Shown: in pieces, positions 7,813 through 15,905 of the stretch
How positions within the stretch are numbered: the first letter of the stretch is position 1
How the letters are laid out: each line of letters starts with the position of its first letter
Assembly (NCBI RefSeq): GCF_900115005.1
Contig: NZ_FOUY01000040.1
Location: 1 to 52,316, forward strand
Source: Pseudonocardia ammonioxydans
Lineage (GTDB): Bacteria; Actinomycetota; Actinomycetes; Mycobacteriales; Pseudonocardiaceae
Direction of reading: 5' to 3'
Length of the DNA stretch: 52,316 nt
Program-made: the position numbers and the translations under genes
Notes under the pieces: generated by a model
Databases searched by the model: none
Told to the model about the DNA's origin: nothing
Seen by the model: only the letters and a program-made list of their open reading frames with translations

Positions 7813-8580
7813 TCAGAACGGGGCGCGGCCTTCGGCCCGCCAGACCGCGGCCGCATCGAACAGCTCCGCGGCCGTCGAGTCACCCCAGCCCTGCACCACC
7901 CGCAGCGCGAACACCGCCTGCTGCTGATCCAGCGTGCCGCCGCGGCCGCCGAGGAACTCGAGCAGCTCACAGACGTCGCCGTCGTCGGCGGCGGCCGCGG
8001 TGGCGACGGTCGCCGGTCCGCGGCGCAGGCCGCGGCGTAGCCGCCGGGCCTCCCGGGTGGCCTCTACGGCCGACCGCGCCGCCTCACGGCCCGTGCGCCC
8101 GCTCGACGGGTCGAGCTGCTGGCTGGCCCAGTGCCGCCAGATCCGGGTCGTCGAGGGAACGTCGCCGAGCAGCGCTGCTGCCTGGGACACCGCCGGCTCG
8201 CCGTCGGCCGGGTGAGCGAGACCGGGGTGGGGGTCGAGGAGGTCCTGGCCGGGGCAGAACGGCTCTCGGCAGGGCTCGCCGTGCTCGGCGCCGCAGTCGC
8301 GGCAGCCCGCGGGCAGCGGCGCCCTGCCGAGCACCACCACCGTCGCGTTCTCCGGGTCGTCGGGGTCGAGCCGCCCGTAACGGCCGCACTGACCGCAGGT
8401 CACGGTCTGGTGCTCGCTCCAGTCGGGATCGGCCACGATCCGGCCCGCGCGATCGGCCGGGTGCAGGGCCACCGACCGGGTCGAGCAGGGGCACCGGTGC
8501 ACGGTGACCCGGTCCGGGACGAACTCGCCCAGTGCTGCGGGGTCCTGCGCGGGCTCGGTGGTGGGGTCGTGAACGCTCAT
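7813..8580 (-). CDS. Unknown zinc-finger-rich 255-residue protein
   Basis: MSVHDPTTEPAQDPAALGEF onward from ATG at 8580, with TGGAGG upstream. Cys motifs: HRCPC near residue 30, VTCGQCGRYG near 65, and CRDCGAEHGEPCREPFC near 100, so one or more zinc ribbons. The C-terminal half is helical (ARSAVEATREARRLRRGLRRG) and ends in WRAEGRAPF. Its Shine-Dalgarno lies in the outer helix of folded element 5. Family not recognised; conserved-looking plasmid gene. Confidence 0.65.
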   Translation of the reverse strand: MSVHDPTTEPAQDPAALGEFVPDRVTVHRCPCSTRSVALHPADRAGRIVADPDWSEHQTVTCGQCGRYGRLDPDDPENATVVVLGRAPLPAGCRDCGAEHGEPCREPFCPGQDLLDPHPGLAHPADGEPAVSQAAALLGDVPSTTRIWRHWASQQLDPSSGRTGREAARSAVEATREARRLRRGLRRGPATVATAAAADDGDVCELLEFLGGRGGTLDQQQAVFALRVVQGWGDSTAAELFDAAAVWRAEGRAPF

Positions 8581-8586
8581 GTGCTG

Positions 8587-8818
8587 CCTCCAGGTTGTGC
8601 CGGTGGGTGACAGCACCTCTTCTGGGCACGACCGGGTGGGCCCGGGCGGGGGTTCGCGCTGGCCCATCCGGTGTGGGATCACCACTGCCCACCCGCGGCC
8701 GCCGGTGCCCCGCCGGCGCGGTGATCCCGCCCGGATGGCGTCAGCACGCGGTTCATCGCCTCCGGGACCCTCCCGGGCGTGCAGGGTGCAGCGGTCACCC
8801 ACCGGCACGACCTCGAGG
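8587..8818 (+). other. Folded element 5 (divergent relative of elements 3 and 4)
   Basis: P1: 8587-8611 with 8794-8818, 25 positions with one C-C mismatch and one T-G pair; its inner 15 bp (8597-8611 with 8794-8808) are perfect. P3: 8664-8671 with 8731-8738 and 8675-8683 with 8720-8728, separated by a small internal loop. GCGGTTCATCG at 8748-8758 matches the conserved unpaired segment of elements 3 and 4, and GCTGGCCC just before P3 is also shared. P3 keeps its pairing although its bases differ from elements 3 and 4, which is covariation. Confidence 0.8.
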
Positions 8819-8831
8819 CGCACCCCGCCGG

Positions 8832-9044
8832 CTACGTGGTCTCGCCGTCCTCGGGATCACGGTCGCCGTCCTCGGTGGGGCGGGGGAGGTACTCGATCCG
8901 GTCCGCGCGCCCGTGCGGGTTCTCGGTGATCCAGTTGGCGGTCGCGTTGGCGACGGCCTCGTCGGCGGTGCGGCCGCGGATTTGGTCGTCGTGGGTGCGG
9001 CCGTCGGGCCAGTGCACCCGCACTGCGTGCCAGCGGCGGGTCAC
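8832..9044 (-). CDS. Unknown 70-residue protein coupled to the primase gene
   Basis: MTRRWHAVRVHWPDGRTHDD onward. Its ATG overlaps the primase stop as ATGA (9041-9044), indicating translational coupling. Pattern of two strands then a helix (TADEAVANATANWITENPHG) resembles a small alpha/beta fold; acidic tail. Family not recognised. Confidence 0.65.
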   Translation of the reverse strand: MTRRWHAVRVHWPDGRTHDDQIRGRTADEAVANATANWITENPHGRADRIEYLPRPTEDGDRDPEDGETT

Positions 9045-10162
9045 GACGCCTCCCCACCTGCAGCATCGGGGCTCTCGGTGTCGGCGGTGCTGTGGCGGCG
9101 GTCGATACGTCGCGGGGCGCGAGCGCCGTACGCCATCCCCCGTGTGATGGTGCGTTCGGCTTCGGCCTGGGTGAACTCGTCGACGCCGATGTGGACCGCG
9201 GCGGCGTCGAGCAGCAGGGCGTGGGCGTTGTCGGCGTCGAGTTCCCCGCCCCCGACGAGGCGGCCCAGGGTGCGGGCCGCGGTGAGCAGGGTGATCTGGC
9301 GCTGGCCCTTCGGCGCCTGTTCGACGGCGGCGGTCTCGCCGGCGAGGATCGCGGCGACGTAGGCGTTCGCCCGCCGGGTCGGCAGGACGAGGGGCTCACC
9401 CCGGCGGGGCTCTGGCGGCGGGGGAGGGGTCAGCAGCGCGGCCAGCCAGTCGGGGAGCTCGGCGATCCGGCCGTGCTCGGCGACCAGGTAGGCCCCTTCC
9501 GGGCGGACGCTGCCGGCGCCGACCGCGAACCCACCGTTCGCCCTGGTATCGACGAGGGGGCCGAGGCTGTGCCCGTGCCCGCCGTGGGTGTTGCGTAGCT
9601 CCAGGCCCTCGGGCATCCGGTAGTAGAGGTGCTCGCCATCGGTCGGGGTGCGCGTCGAGTAGGTGTCGGGCAACGTCTGGCCGTGCCGGGCGGTGAGCTG
9701 GTCGAGGACCTCGCGGCCGGTGGTCGCCCCGCCCCAGTCGGCGAGGGGTTCGGTGCTGGTGTCGAGGTCGATGACCACGATCCCCGACGGGCCGCAGGCG
9801 ATCCCGACGTTAAATCGGGCCGACTCATCGCCGGACCACCAGCGGCAGATCTGGGCGCGGTCGCGGGTGGCGCGCTGCTCCCAGCCCTGGTGCCCCTCGG
9901 CGCAGATCCCGCGCCGGCGGCAGCGCTCGGCGCTGTGCCGGGGCACGGCCGGGAGCTTGCCCCCGGGCTGGACCGGGAACACGAACAGCCCGGCGGCGGC
10001 CGCGTCGAGCGCGACCCGGCGCAGCCGCACCACCTCCGGATCCTGCCGCCGTGTGCGGCGTCGCGGGCTCGGCATGCGGTGTTCCCCCTCCCGGCTCCGG
10101 GGGGCAGCATCGCACCGACCGGTGCGGGTGCGGGACATATCGGTGCTGGTCTGGGTGGTCAT
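9041..10162 (-). CDS. PrimPol-type DNA primase (AEP N-terminal domain)
   Basis: A 373-residue protein with the bifunctional primase-polymerase pattern: GLFVFPVQPGGKLPAV, CRRRGICAEGHQGWEQRATR with QICRWWSG, IACGPSGIVVIDLDT (catalytic acidic pair), and DGEHLYYRMPEGLELRN with NGGFAVGAGSVR. Residues about 290-365 resemble the helical primase C-terminal domain. No helicase domain is fused. In a conjugative element such an enzyme would prime complementary strand synthesis on ssDNA. The ATG at 10162 (MTTQTSTDMS) was chosen; an internal ATG at 10078 is possible. Folded element 6 lies 58 bases upstream. Confidence 0.85.
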   Translation of the reverse strand: MTTQTSTDMSRTRTGRCDAAPRSREGEHRMPSPRRRTRRQDPEVVRLRRVALDAAAAGLFVFPVQPGGKLPAVPRHSAERCRRRGICAEGHQGWEQRATRDRAQICRWWSGDESARFNVGIACGPSGIVVIDLDTSTEPLADWGGATTGREVLDQLTARHGQTLPDTYSTRTPTDGEHLYYRMPEGLELRNTHGGHGHSLGPLVDTRANGGFAVGAGSVRPEGAYLVAEHGRIAELPDWLAALLTPPPPPEPRRGEPLVLPTRRANAYVAAILAGETAAVEQAPKGQRQITLLTAARTLGRLVGGGELDADNAHALLLDAAAVHIGVDEFTQAEAERTITRGMAYGARAPRRIDRRHSTADTESPDAAGGEAS

Positions 10163-10220
10163 CAGAGCTGGTCTCCGTTCGTGCGGGCCGCGTGCTGCGC
10201 AGGCGAGCAGCGGTGGTAGT

Positions 10221-10388
10221 GGTGTCGGGCCGCCCGGTGGGGGCAGGCCGTGCGCCTGCCCCTTGGGGCGTGCCGCAGGGTGTGCCGAGGCTCGCGGGTC
10301 CAGGGCAGCCCGCCAGGGCTGTCGCGACAGCGACGCGACAGGCGCCCTGGACGCGGGAGGAGCACGCCCGCACCCTCGGCCCGACATC
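10221..10388 (+). other. Folded element 6 (shares core with element 1)
   Basis: P1: GGTGTCGGGCC 10221-10231 with 10378-10388, 11 bp with one G-T pair. Hairpin GGGGCAGGC/GCCTGCCCC at 10240-10262. P2: GGGCGTGC 10266-10273 with 10362-10369. P3: GTCCAGGGC 10298-10306 with 10344-10352. Inside P3 are hairpins AGCCC-GCCA-GGGCT (10307-10320) and GTCGC-GACA-GCGAC (10321-10334). Arrangement and core match element 1, with different bases in P3 and in the loops. Confidence 0.75.
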
Positions 10389-10448
10389 GTCGAGCCAGAG
10401 GCAGCGCGGCGTAGCCGCTCCCCTCGCCGCGGTGGTAGTTGCTGCAGC

Positions 10449-12515
10449 TCAGTTGCGGTGGAAGGGGTGCAGGCGGTCCACGTCGAAGGAATCCGACGGA
10501 GGCTCGGCGGGCGGTGCGGTGTCGTCTCCTGCTGCGGGACCAGTCGCCGCGGCGCGGGCGTCGCCCTCGGTGCAGTGGTGGACCAAGCCCAGATCGTCGT
10601 CCTCGACCAAGTGGCCGTCCCGGGCTGCGGCCCAGCACTCCTGGTCGAGCTGCCGGATGGGACGGGGGTCGGTGCCGTCCTCGGCGGCGGCCCGTTGGGC
10701 GGCCTGGGCGGCGGCGAACGAACCGGGGTAATGCGGCTGCTCCCACCCGTCGTTGCCGTCGACAATCCAGCACGGGCCGGTGATTCGGGCGACCCACGAC
10801 GCCGGTGCGTCGTCTCCTGCCCGATCAGCAGCCGCGCCCTCTGCGATCTTCGCCAGGATCTCCGGAACACCCCACGTCGCGTTGACCCCGGGACGGGGCA
10901 GCCCGAGCGCCATGCCGATCTCCACCAGCGCGGCGCCCATCCGCTCGTTCGCGTCGAGGAAGTGCTCCTGCATCTCGTCGGGTTCGGCTGCAGGTCGGCC
11001 GGCGGACTGTGCCCTCGACGACCTGCGCGGCCGGGCGGTGGCCTCGTGAGCAGCGTCGCCACCCTCAATCACGTCCCCGGTGCGCAGCCCGTCACGGAGC
11101 CCGAGCAGGGTGCACAGCTCCCAGAAGTGCCGGTAGGCGCTGGTGTTCCCCGATGCGTGGGCCGTGTCGAGGTAGCCGCGCCAGCGCGTGGGCACGAATC
11201 CCGTCGGGGCGCCGGGCGGGACCGGGCGGGCGCCGGTGGCGTTGAGTGCGCGCAGGATCTCCACCGCCGCGAGCAGTTCGCCGGCCGCGGTGCCGCCGGC
11301 GAACTCCACCGCGGCCAGGACCTGCGGGGTGAACTGCCGCAAGTACCCGTAGGACGACACGTCGAGCGCGCCGAGGTGGCCGTGATCGCGGGGAAGGCGG
11401 GGAACGGCTTGGGCCATCGCCGCCCGGATCCGTGCCCATCCGATCCGTTCGCCCCGGATCACGCTGCCGATGTCCTCGTCGGCGATCGTGGTGTCGGCGA
11501 TGACGGCCAGCAGCTCGTCGAGCAGCGCCTGGCGGTCCTCGCCCGCCTTGCCCCGTTCGGCCAGCGCGTTACGCATCGTTCGCTCGGCCTTGCCCTCGCG
11601 CGCCGACACCGCCTGGTCGAACAGGCTCACGACCTCGTCGAGCACGTCGGTTGCGGACTGGGCCAGCAGCGTCAGCAGGATCGGGTAGCGGCGCTGCGGC
11701 TCCCGCCGCTCGAGGGCTTGCGCGGTCAGCCGGCGCCCGACCGTGGCCAGGAAGCGGCACCGCTCGGCCGGCAACATCGACAGATCCAGGGCTTCGGCGC
11801 CCAGCCCGCGCAGGAACTCCAGCTTCGTGACCTCAGCCTTGATCCCGGCCGGGGAGGCCTCGACCGGGGCGGTGCTCAGCCATCGCAGCCGGGTCATCCC
11901 GACCGCGGGATCGACCACCAGCAGCCCGTCGAGCCCGGCACAGCGCTGCTCCGTGAACTCGTGCGCGAGCCGGTCGTAGGTCTCTCGCTGGGCCTCTGCG
12001 CGGGCGTGCGCGACCCGCTCCAGCACCGTCACCGGGCCCGGCCGGATCACCTGTACCGAGATCAAGTACTCACACGCCAACCGGAACAACAACGTCGGCG
12101 AGTCGTGCTCCATCGCCCGCGCCAACAGGAACTCGTCGAACTCCTTGAACTCCAGCGACGTCGGCACCCGCCAGCCGAGGTACTGCGCTACCAGTCGTAG
12201 ATGCTCAGTGCGGGTCTTCGCCCGCCGGCCGTAGTGCCGCAGCACGCCCGGATCGACGGTGAGCTGGTCAGCCAGCCGGGCGACCGCCACTGGAGGCGCG
12301 GCGGCGACGTCGTCGGGCACGAACCCCAGCCACGGCAACGTGCACAACGCCACCGACAAGCCCAACCGGTCCGCCGGTCCGCGGCCCCGGCCCGGGTCGA
12401 CGAACGCGACATCCGCCGGCGCCAGCGTGAAGAACCGGAACAACTCCTCCCGGCCGATCTCCGGGAACCCCCGCAGCCGCTCCAGCTCCTCGTCGGAGAA
12501 CACCTGCGTCGCCAA
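10449..12515 (-). CDS. Truncated Tn3-family transposase fused to a plasmid protein
   Basis: A 688-residue open frame of two unrelated parts. Residues 1 to about 470 match the N-terminal and middle part of Tn3-family transposases: FSDEELERLRGFPEIG at the start, then QYLGWRVPTSLEFKEFDEFL, and HFWELCTLLGLRDGLRTGDV near the junction. The catalytic DDE region, normally at residues 600-900, is absent. From about residue 510 the sequence is different (DEMQEHFLDANERMGAALVE, then WIVDGNDGWEQPHY) and reads as the tail of an unknown plasmid protein. TTG at 12515 was chosen because GGGGGAGG lies six bases upstream. It cannot transpose; whether the hybrid is expressed is unknown. Confidence 0.8.
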   Translation of the reverse strand: MATQVFSDEELERLRGFPEIGREELFRFFTLAPADVAFVDPGRGRGPADRLGLSVALCTLPWLGFVPDDVAAAPPVAVARLADQLTVDPGVLRHYGRRAKTRTEHLRLVAQYLGWRVPTSLEFKEFDEFLLARAMEHDSPTLLFRLACEYLISVQVIRPGPVTVLERVAHARAEAQRETYDRLAHEFTEQRCAGLDGLLVVDPAVGMTRLRWLSTAPVEASPAGIKAEVTKLEFLRGLGAEALDLSMLPAERCRFLATVGRRLTAQALERREPQRRYPILLTLLAQSATDVLDEVVSLFDQAVSAREGKAERTMRNALAERGKAGEDRQALLDELLAVIADTTIADEDIGSVIRGERIGWARIRAAMAQAVPRLPRDHGHLGALDVSSYGYLRQFTPQVLAAVEFAGGTAAGELLAAVEILRALNATGARPVPPGAPTGFVPTRWRGYLDTAHASGNTSAYRHFWELCTLLGLRDGLRTGDVIEGGDAAHEATARPRRSSRAQSAGRPAAEPDEMQEHFLDANERMGAALVEIGMALGLPRPGVNATWGVPEILAKIAEGAAADRAGDDAPASWVARITGPCWIVDGNDGWEQPHYPGSFAAAQAAQRAAAEDGTDPRPIRQLDQECWAAARDGHLVEDDDLGLVHHCTEGDARAAATGPAAGDDTAPPAEPPSDSFDVDRLHPFHRN

Positions 12516-12745
12516 CCGCGAACCTCCCCCGCGCAACCACCATCCGCAGCTCAGGAGGCTACTCAGCTATATCCGCCCGATCTTCGGCGACTACTACGGT
12601 GACCCCGGGGTGGGGGAAGCACCCCCGACGAGCACCACCACCCGTGTCATGGGAAGCCGGGGAGGGTGGTGCTGGCCGCGGGCGCGCCCCGGATCGCAGT
12701 GCGCGGATCGACCGAGCCCGGGCCGAGGGGCCGGCTGATCGGCGC

Positions 12746-13648
12746 TCAGGTCCCGGCCGCGGTGTCCGGAGCCCAGTAGTCGAGCATGGCCGCGAATGTG
12801 TCGAAAGCTGGTGCGCTGGCACCGTACGGGGCTTCAAGATGCAGGCTGACGGGGAAACCGAGTTCGAGCACTCCGTCGACGACCCGTTTGTAGAGCTCGA
12901 GCAGCATCGTGTGCTTCTCGGCAGGCTCCCCGTCAGCGAGCTTGGTCACGAAGGCCTGCTCCTCAGCAACCAGCGGGTTACCGGGGTCCTGGATCAACCA
13001 GTTGATCAGGTTGACCCGGTTCTCGACCTGAGGCACGAAGCCGAAGGACAACAGCAACTCCGGCCGGTACGGGCTCTGCGCGGCGAAGTCGCGGAGGAAC
13101 TCGACGATCCGGTCTGAGTACAGCAGCTGCGTCAGGCCGAAGGTCGCGCCTTGGTTGCACTTGAAGTTCAACCGACCGACCTCGCCGTCGCGGGTGGGGA
13201 TGACGACGACGCCGCGCTCGGGCACCAGATCTGTGTAGGTAGCCAGCGCGTCGCTGGGGGCTACTCCTGATCCCTCGCCGTCGTTCATCGTCCGTGGGAC
13301 GCCCACGAAGACGATGCCCTCCATGCCGGCGCCACGCAGCGCACTCAGCCGCTGGGTCAGCTGTGGCTCGGCCTTGAACGAGGTCACCTGGGTGCACAGG
13401 CCACGGACGTTCGGAAGCTCGGGCGAGATCGTCGACCAGAAGTCGAGGACATCCATCTTCGGCTTCATCGCCACCGGACGGTCGTCGTCCTCCTCGATCA
13501 TGCCGGGGATCAGAATGTGCCCAATACGATCCTGCATGCCACACGCTGTCGAGTGCTCCAGCACCTTGCCTGCCTCCTCGACGGCGCGCTGCCGACCGAG
13601 GTCGACGTTCGGCGCCACCAGCTCGAACGCAATGGTCTCAAGGGCCAC
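12746..13648 (-). CDS. Mycobacterial-type methylenetetrahydrofolate reductase-like protein
   Basis: A 300-residue protein starting at GTG 13648 with AGAAGGAG upstream. Strongly patterned TIM-barrel sequence: AFELVAPNVDLGR, HILIPGMIEEDDDRPV, PKMDVLDFWSTISPELPNVR, VFVGVPRTMNDGEGSGV, CNQGATFGLTQLLYSDRIV and LSFGFVPQVENR. These recall the short, atypical MetF family of mycobacteria and relatives, which reduces methylene-THF to methyl-THF. It is a metabolic cargo gene with no plasmid function, downstream of the truncated Tn3 piece, and may have been carried in by that transposon. Confidence 0.75.
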   Translation of the reverse strand: MALETIAFELVAPNVDLGRQRAVEEAGKVLEHSTACGMQDRIGHILIPGMIEEDDDRPVAMKPKMDVLDFWSTISPELPNVRGLCTQVTSFKAEPQLTQRLSALRGAGMEGIVFVGVPRTMNDGEGSGVAPSDALATYTDLVPERGVVVIPTRDGEVGRLNFKCNQGATFGLTQLLYSDRIVEFLRDFAAQSPYRPELLLSFGFVPQVENRVNLINWLIQDPGNPLVAEEQAFVTKLADGEPAEKHTMLLELYKRVVDGVLELGFPVSLHLEAPYGASAPAFDTFAAMLDYWAPDTAAGT

Positions 13649-13781
13649 GGGGTCGCTCCTTCTGAACCGCCACACCCTCGGGCAGGTGTCCGGTTTAGAC
13701 GTTCGGTCGCTATCGACCGTAGTCGGCGTGCAGTGCTCGATGGCCCGGTGTATCAGGGGCAACAACGGCGCCGGACGGTGT

Positions 13782-13928
13782 TCAGCGCTCCGGGTCGCCC
13801 GGATCGACGGACGCGTCCGGCGGTGGCGGGTCAGCACCGGTCAGGTCTGGATCACCGATCGGGCACGACGGGTCGCAGGCCGTGTCGGTGCAGGTCACGG
13901 CGTGGTAGAGACGCGGGGGTCGGCTCAC
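13782..13928 (-). CDS. Possible 48-residue protein with a CxxxC cluster
   Basis: GTG at 13928 gives MSRPPRLYHAVTCTDTACDP and an acidic proline-rich tail. Cys spacing (CTDTACDPSC) is compatible with metal binding. No clear ribosome site, so low support. It lies about 130 bases upstream of the MTHFR-like gene on the same strand. Confidence 0.35.
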   Translation of the reverse strand: MSRPPRLYHAVTCTDTACDPSCPIGDPDLTGADPPPPDASVDPGDPER

Positions 13929-14089
13929 GCCGTGAGCATCGCACGGTCCCCCGACAGATCGTCTGTTACGCGGCCCGGGTTCGCCCCGCGCCGGGGTCTC
14001 TCGACCTGCGCGGAAATGGGCCGAGCGCAGCGCCGAGAACGCGCGCGGCGGTCGCCCGTCGCACGGGTGCTGAGCGGGCAGGGGTGCGC

Positions 14090-14467
14090 TCAGGACTGGG
14101 CCGTCGGGCGTGTGGTGGGCAGGAGTGCGTCGACGGCGGCACGGCGATGTTGGTAGTCGGCCAGGGCGTCCTCGAGGCCAGCGGCCGAGGTGTCGTCGTC
14201 GGCGGTGAGCAGGCATTGCAGGACGGCCCCGCTGGTGGCTTCGACGTCGAGGGCGTCGGCCAATGCGGGGTGTGCGGTCTGACGAATCGCGGTGGTGATG
14301 CCCTGCAGCCGGGCCTGGGAGTCGGCGAGCGGGTCGGGGTGTTCGGCGGCGAGCGCGGCCCGGTGGATGGCCTGGGTGGCGCGGTGGGCGTGGGCGAGTT
14401 GCAGCGCTCGGGCCTGCTGCTGGGTGGTCGCGCCACGGTCGGGCTGGGCCGGGGTGGTAGTCGCCAT
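14090..14467 (-). CDS. Unknown 125-residue helical protein
   Basis: MATTTPAQPDRGATTQQQAR onward, almost wholly helical, Ala-rich with few charged residues. It follows the long coiled-coil gene by four bases on the same strand (stop 14472, start 14467), so the two form one transcription unit. Family not recognised. Confidence 0.65.
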   Translation of the reverse strand: MATTTPAQPDRGATTQQQARALQLAHAHRATQAIHRAALAAEHPDPLADSQARLQGITTAIRQTAHPALADALDVEATSGAVLQCLLTADDDTSAAGLEDALADYQHRRAAVDALLPTTRPTAQS

Positions 14468-14471
14468 GGTG

Positions 14472-15788
14472 CTACTCCTGCGGCTGCTCGGGCGGTTTCT
14501 GGGTTGTGTCGGTGCCCTCCGGTGACCGCCCGCCGCTACGGCTGGCGCGCCGGCGCCGTGGCGTGACCGGAGCGGCCTCGCCTCGGGCCGGCTCAGGCGG
14601 CCCGGTGGCGAGTTGGGTGCGGAGTTCGATGATCTGCTGGTCGTAGCGGGCGGCCTGGTCGTCGAGACGCTGCTGGGCGTGGGCGCGTTCGGTGGCGATG
14701 TCGTGGGCGAGCTGACGGGTCAGGGCCTCGTTCTGGGCCTCGGCGACGGCCTGGGCGGTGCGGGCCTCGCCGGCCTCGCGGGCGGCCTGCTCGGCGCGTT
14801 CGCGGGCCTGGTCGCGTTCGGCGCGCAGCTCCTCGCGGGCTGCGGTGGCGGTGTCGCGGTCGTGTTCGGCGGTCGCGGCCCGGCGCTGCTGGCTCTCGGC
14901 CTGGTCGCGGGCGGCGGCGAGCTCGGTGCGGGCCTGGTCGCGTTCGGCGGTGATCTGCTCGTGTGCGGCGCGCAGCTGTTCGAGCTCGGTGCGGGTCTGC
15001 TCGAGGTCCTCGGCCAGCCGGGCCCGGGCGGTCTCGACCTCGTCGCGGGTGTGCTCGGCCTCGACCAGCCGGGTGCGGGTCGCCTCGAGCTGCTGCTGGA
15101 GCTGATCGCGGTCGGCGAGCACCTGGTCGTGCTGCTGGCGGGCCTGGTCGCGCTCGGCTCGAGCATGCTCGGCCTCGGCGGCGGCGTCGTCGGCCTCGGC
15201 CAGCGCGGTCTCGGCGGCGGCTTCGGCCTCGGCTTGGGCGGTGGTCGCGGCCCTGGTCGCGGTCTCGGCGGCCCGCGCGCGGGTGGCCGCGTCGTCGCGG
15301 GCGGCTTCGGCGGCGTCGATGCGGGTGCGGGCGTCGCGGTGCGCGGCGGTGATTTCGGCGGCGGCGGCATCGGGGTCGGTGGCGGTGGCCAGCTGCTGGT
15401 CCAGGCGGGCGGCGAAGTCGGCGGCCCAGGTCTGGTGGGCGGCGAGCTGGTCGCGCAGCTCGCCGCCGAGGGCCTCGATCGAGGCGCGGGCGTAGGACAC
15501 CGGTCGGACCGGGGCCGGCTCGTGGTCGGGGCCCGAGCCGGGGGCGGGCAGGGTCAGCTTGCCCTCGCGCACCCGCAGGGCGGTGTAGCGGGTGTGCGGG
15601 ACCCCGTCCACGGTCTGGCCGCAGTATTTGGGCTTGCGCCCGCCGGTGCCGGCGTACTGCTCGATGACGTGCGGGCAGCCGCCCGGGATCCCGGGCATCT
15701 GGCAGGCGATCCGTTCCAGCCCGGCGCCCGCGACACCGCCGCCGTCCGCACCGCTGCCGTGGTCGCGCGTCTGCTCGCCCTCGCTCAT
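14472..15788 (-). CDS. Long coiled-coil protein with N-terminal Cys motif
   Basis: About 438 residues from the ATG at 15788 (MSEGEQTRDHGSG); ATGs at 15797 and 15824 are alternatives. Residues 25-70 contain CQMPGIPGGCPHVIEQY and KPKYCGQT, a possible zinc finger. Residues about 110-395 form an uninterrupted coiled coil with repeated EAARDDAATRARA and AERDQAR units. The C-terminus is basic (TPRRRRASRSGG) and disordered. The plan resembles KfrA-type plasmid proteins, long coiled coils attached to a DNA-binding head that autoregulate and aid partition, but there is no recognisable KfrA HTH. Promoter lies in the divergent region at 15816-15985. Confidence 0.7.
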   Translation of the reverse strand: MSEGEQTRDHGSGADGGGVAGAGLERIACQMPGIPGGCPHVIEQYAGTGGRKPKYCGQTVDGVPHTRYTALRVREGKLTLPAPGSGPDHEPAPVRPVSYARASIEALGGELRDQLAAHQTWAADFAARLDQQLATATDPDAAAAEITAAHRDARTRIDAAEAARDDAATRARAAETATRAATTAQAEAEAAAETALAEADDAAAEAEHARAERDQARQQHDQVLADRDQLQQQLEATRTRLVEAEHTRDEVETARARLAEDLEQTRTELEQLRAAHEQITAERDQARTELAAARDQAESQQRRAATAEHDRDTATAAREELRAERDQARERAEQAAREAGEARTAQAVAEAQNEALTRQLAHDIATERAHAQQRLDDQAARYDQQIIELRTQLATGPPEPARGEAAPVTPRRRRASRSGGRSPEGTDTTQKPPEQPQE

Positions 15789-15815
15789 GCCGAGCATGCT
15801 ACCGCATTCGTTTCG

Positions 15816-15850
15816 TTGCGTCAATAACGTTTGGTTCCGTTATTGCGCAA
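15816..15850. promoter_or_regulatory. Inverted repeat, likely operator of the coiled-coil gene
   Basis: CAATAACG (15822-15829) and CGTTATTG (15838-15845) are perfect 8-bp arms eight bases apart; flanking TTGCG and CGCAA extend the symmetry with a one-base offset. It lies 30-60 bases upstream of the minus-strand coiled-coil gene. Confidence 0.55.
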
Positions 15851-15905
15851 CGCTACGTAAGGAGTACAGGATAATGCCCCTTATCCCGTCATCGTGACCG
15901 ATGAC

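Noticed and set aside
14613..15827. 404-codon plus-strand Gly/Leu/Val-rich open frame
   Set aside because: Antisense of the coiled-coil gene; its Gly-rich monotony mirrors Ala/Arg/Glu codons on the other strand, and it lacks a ribosome site.
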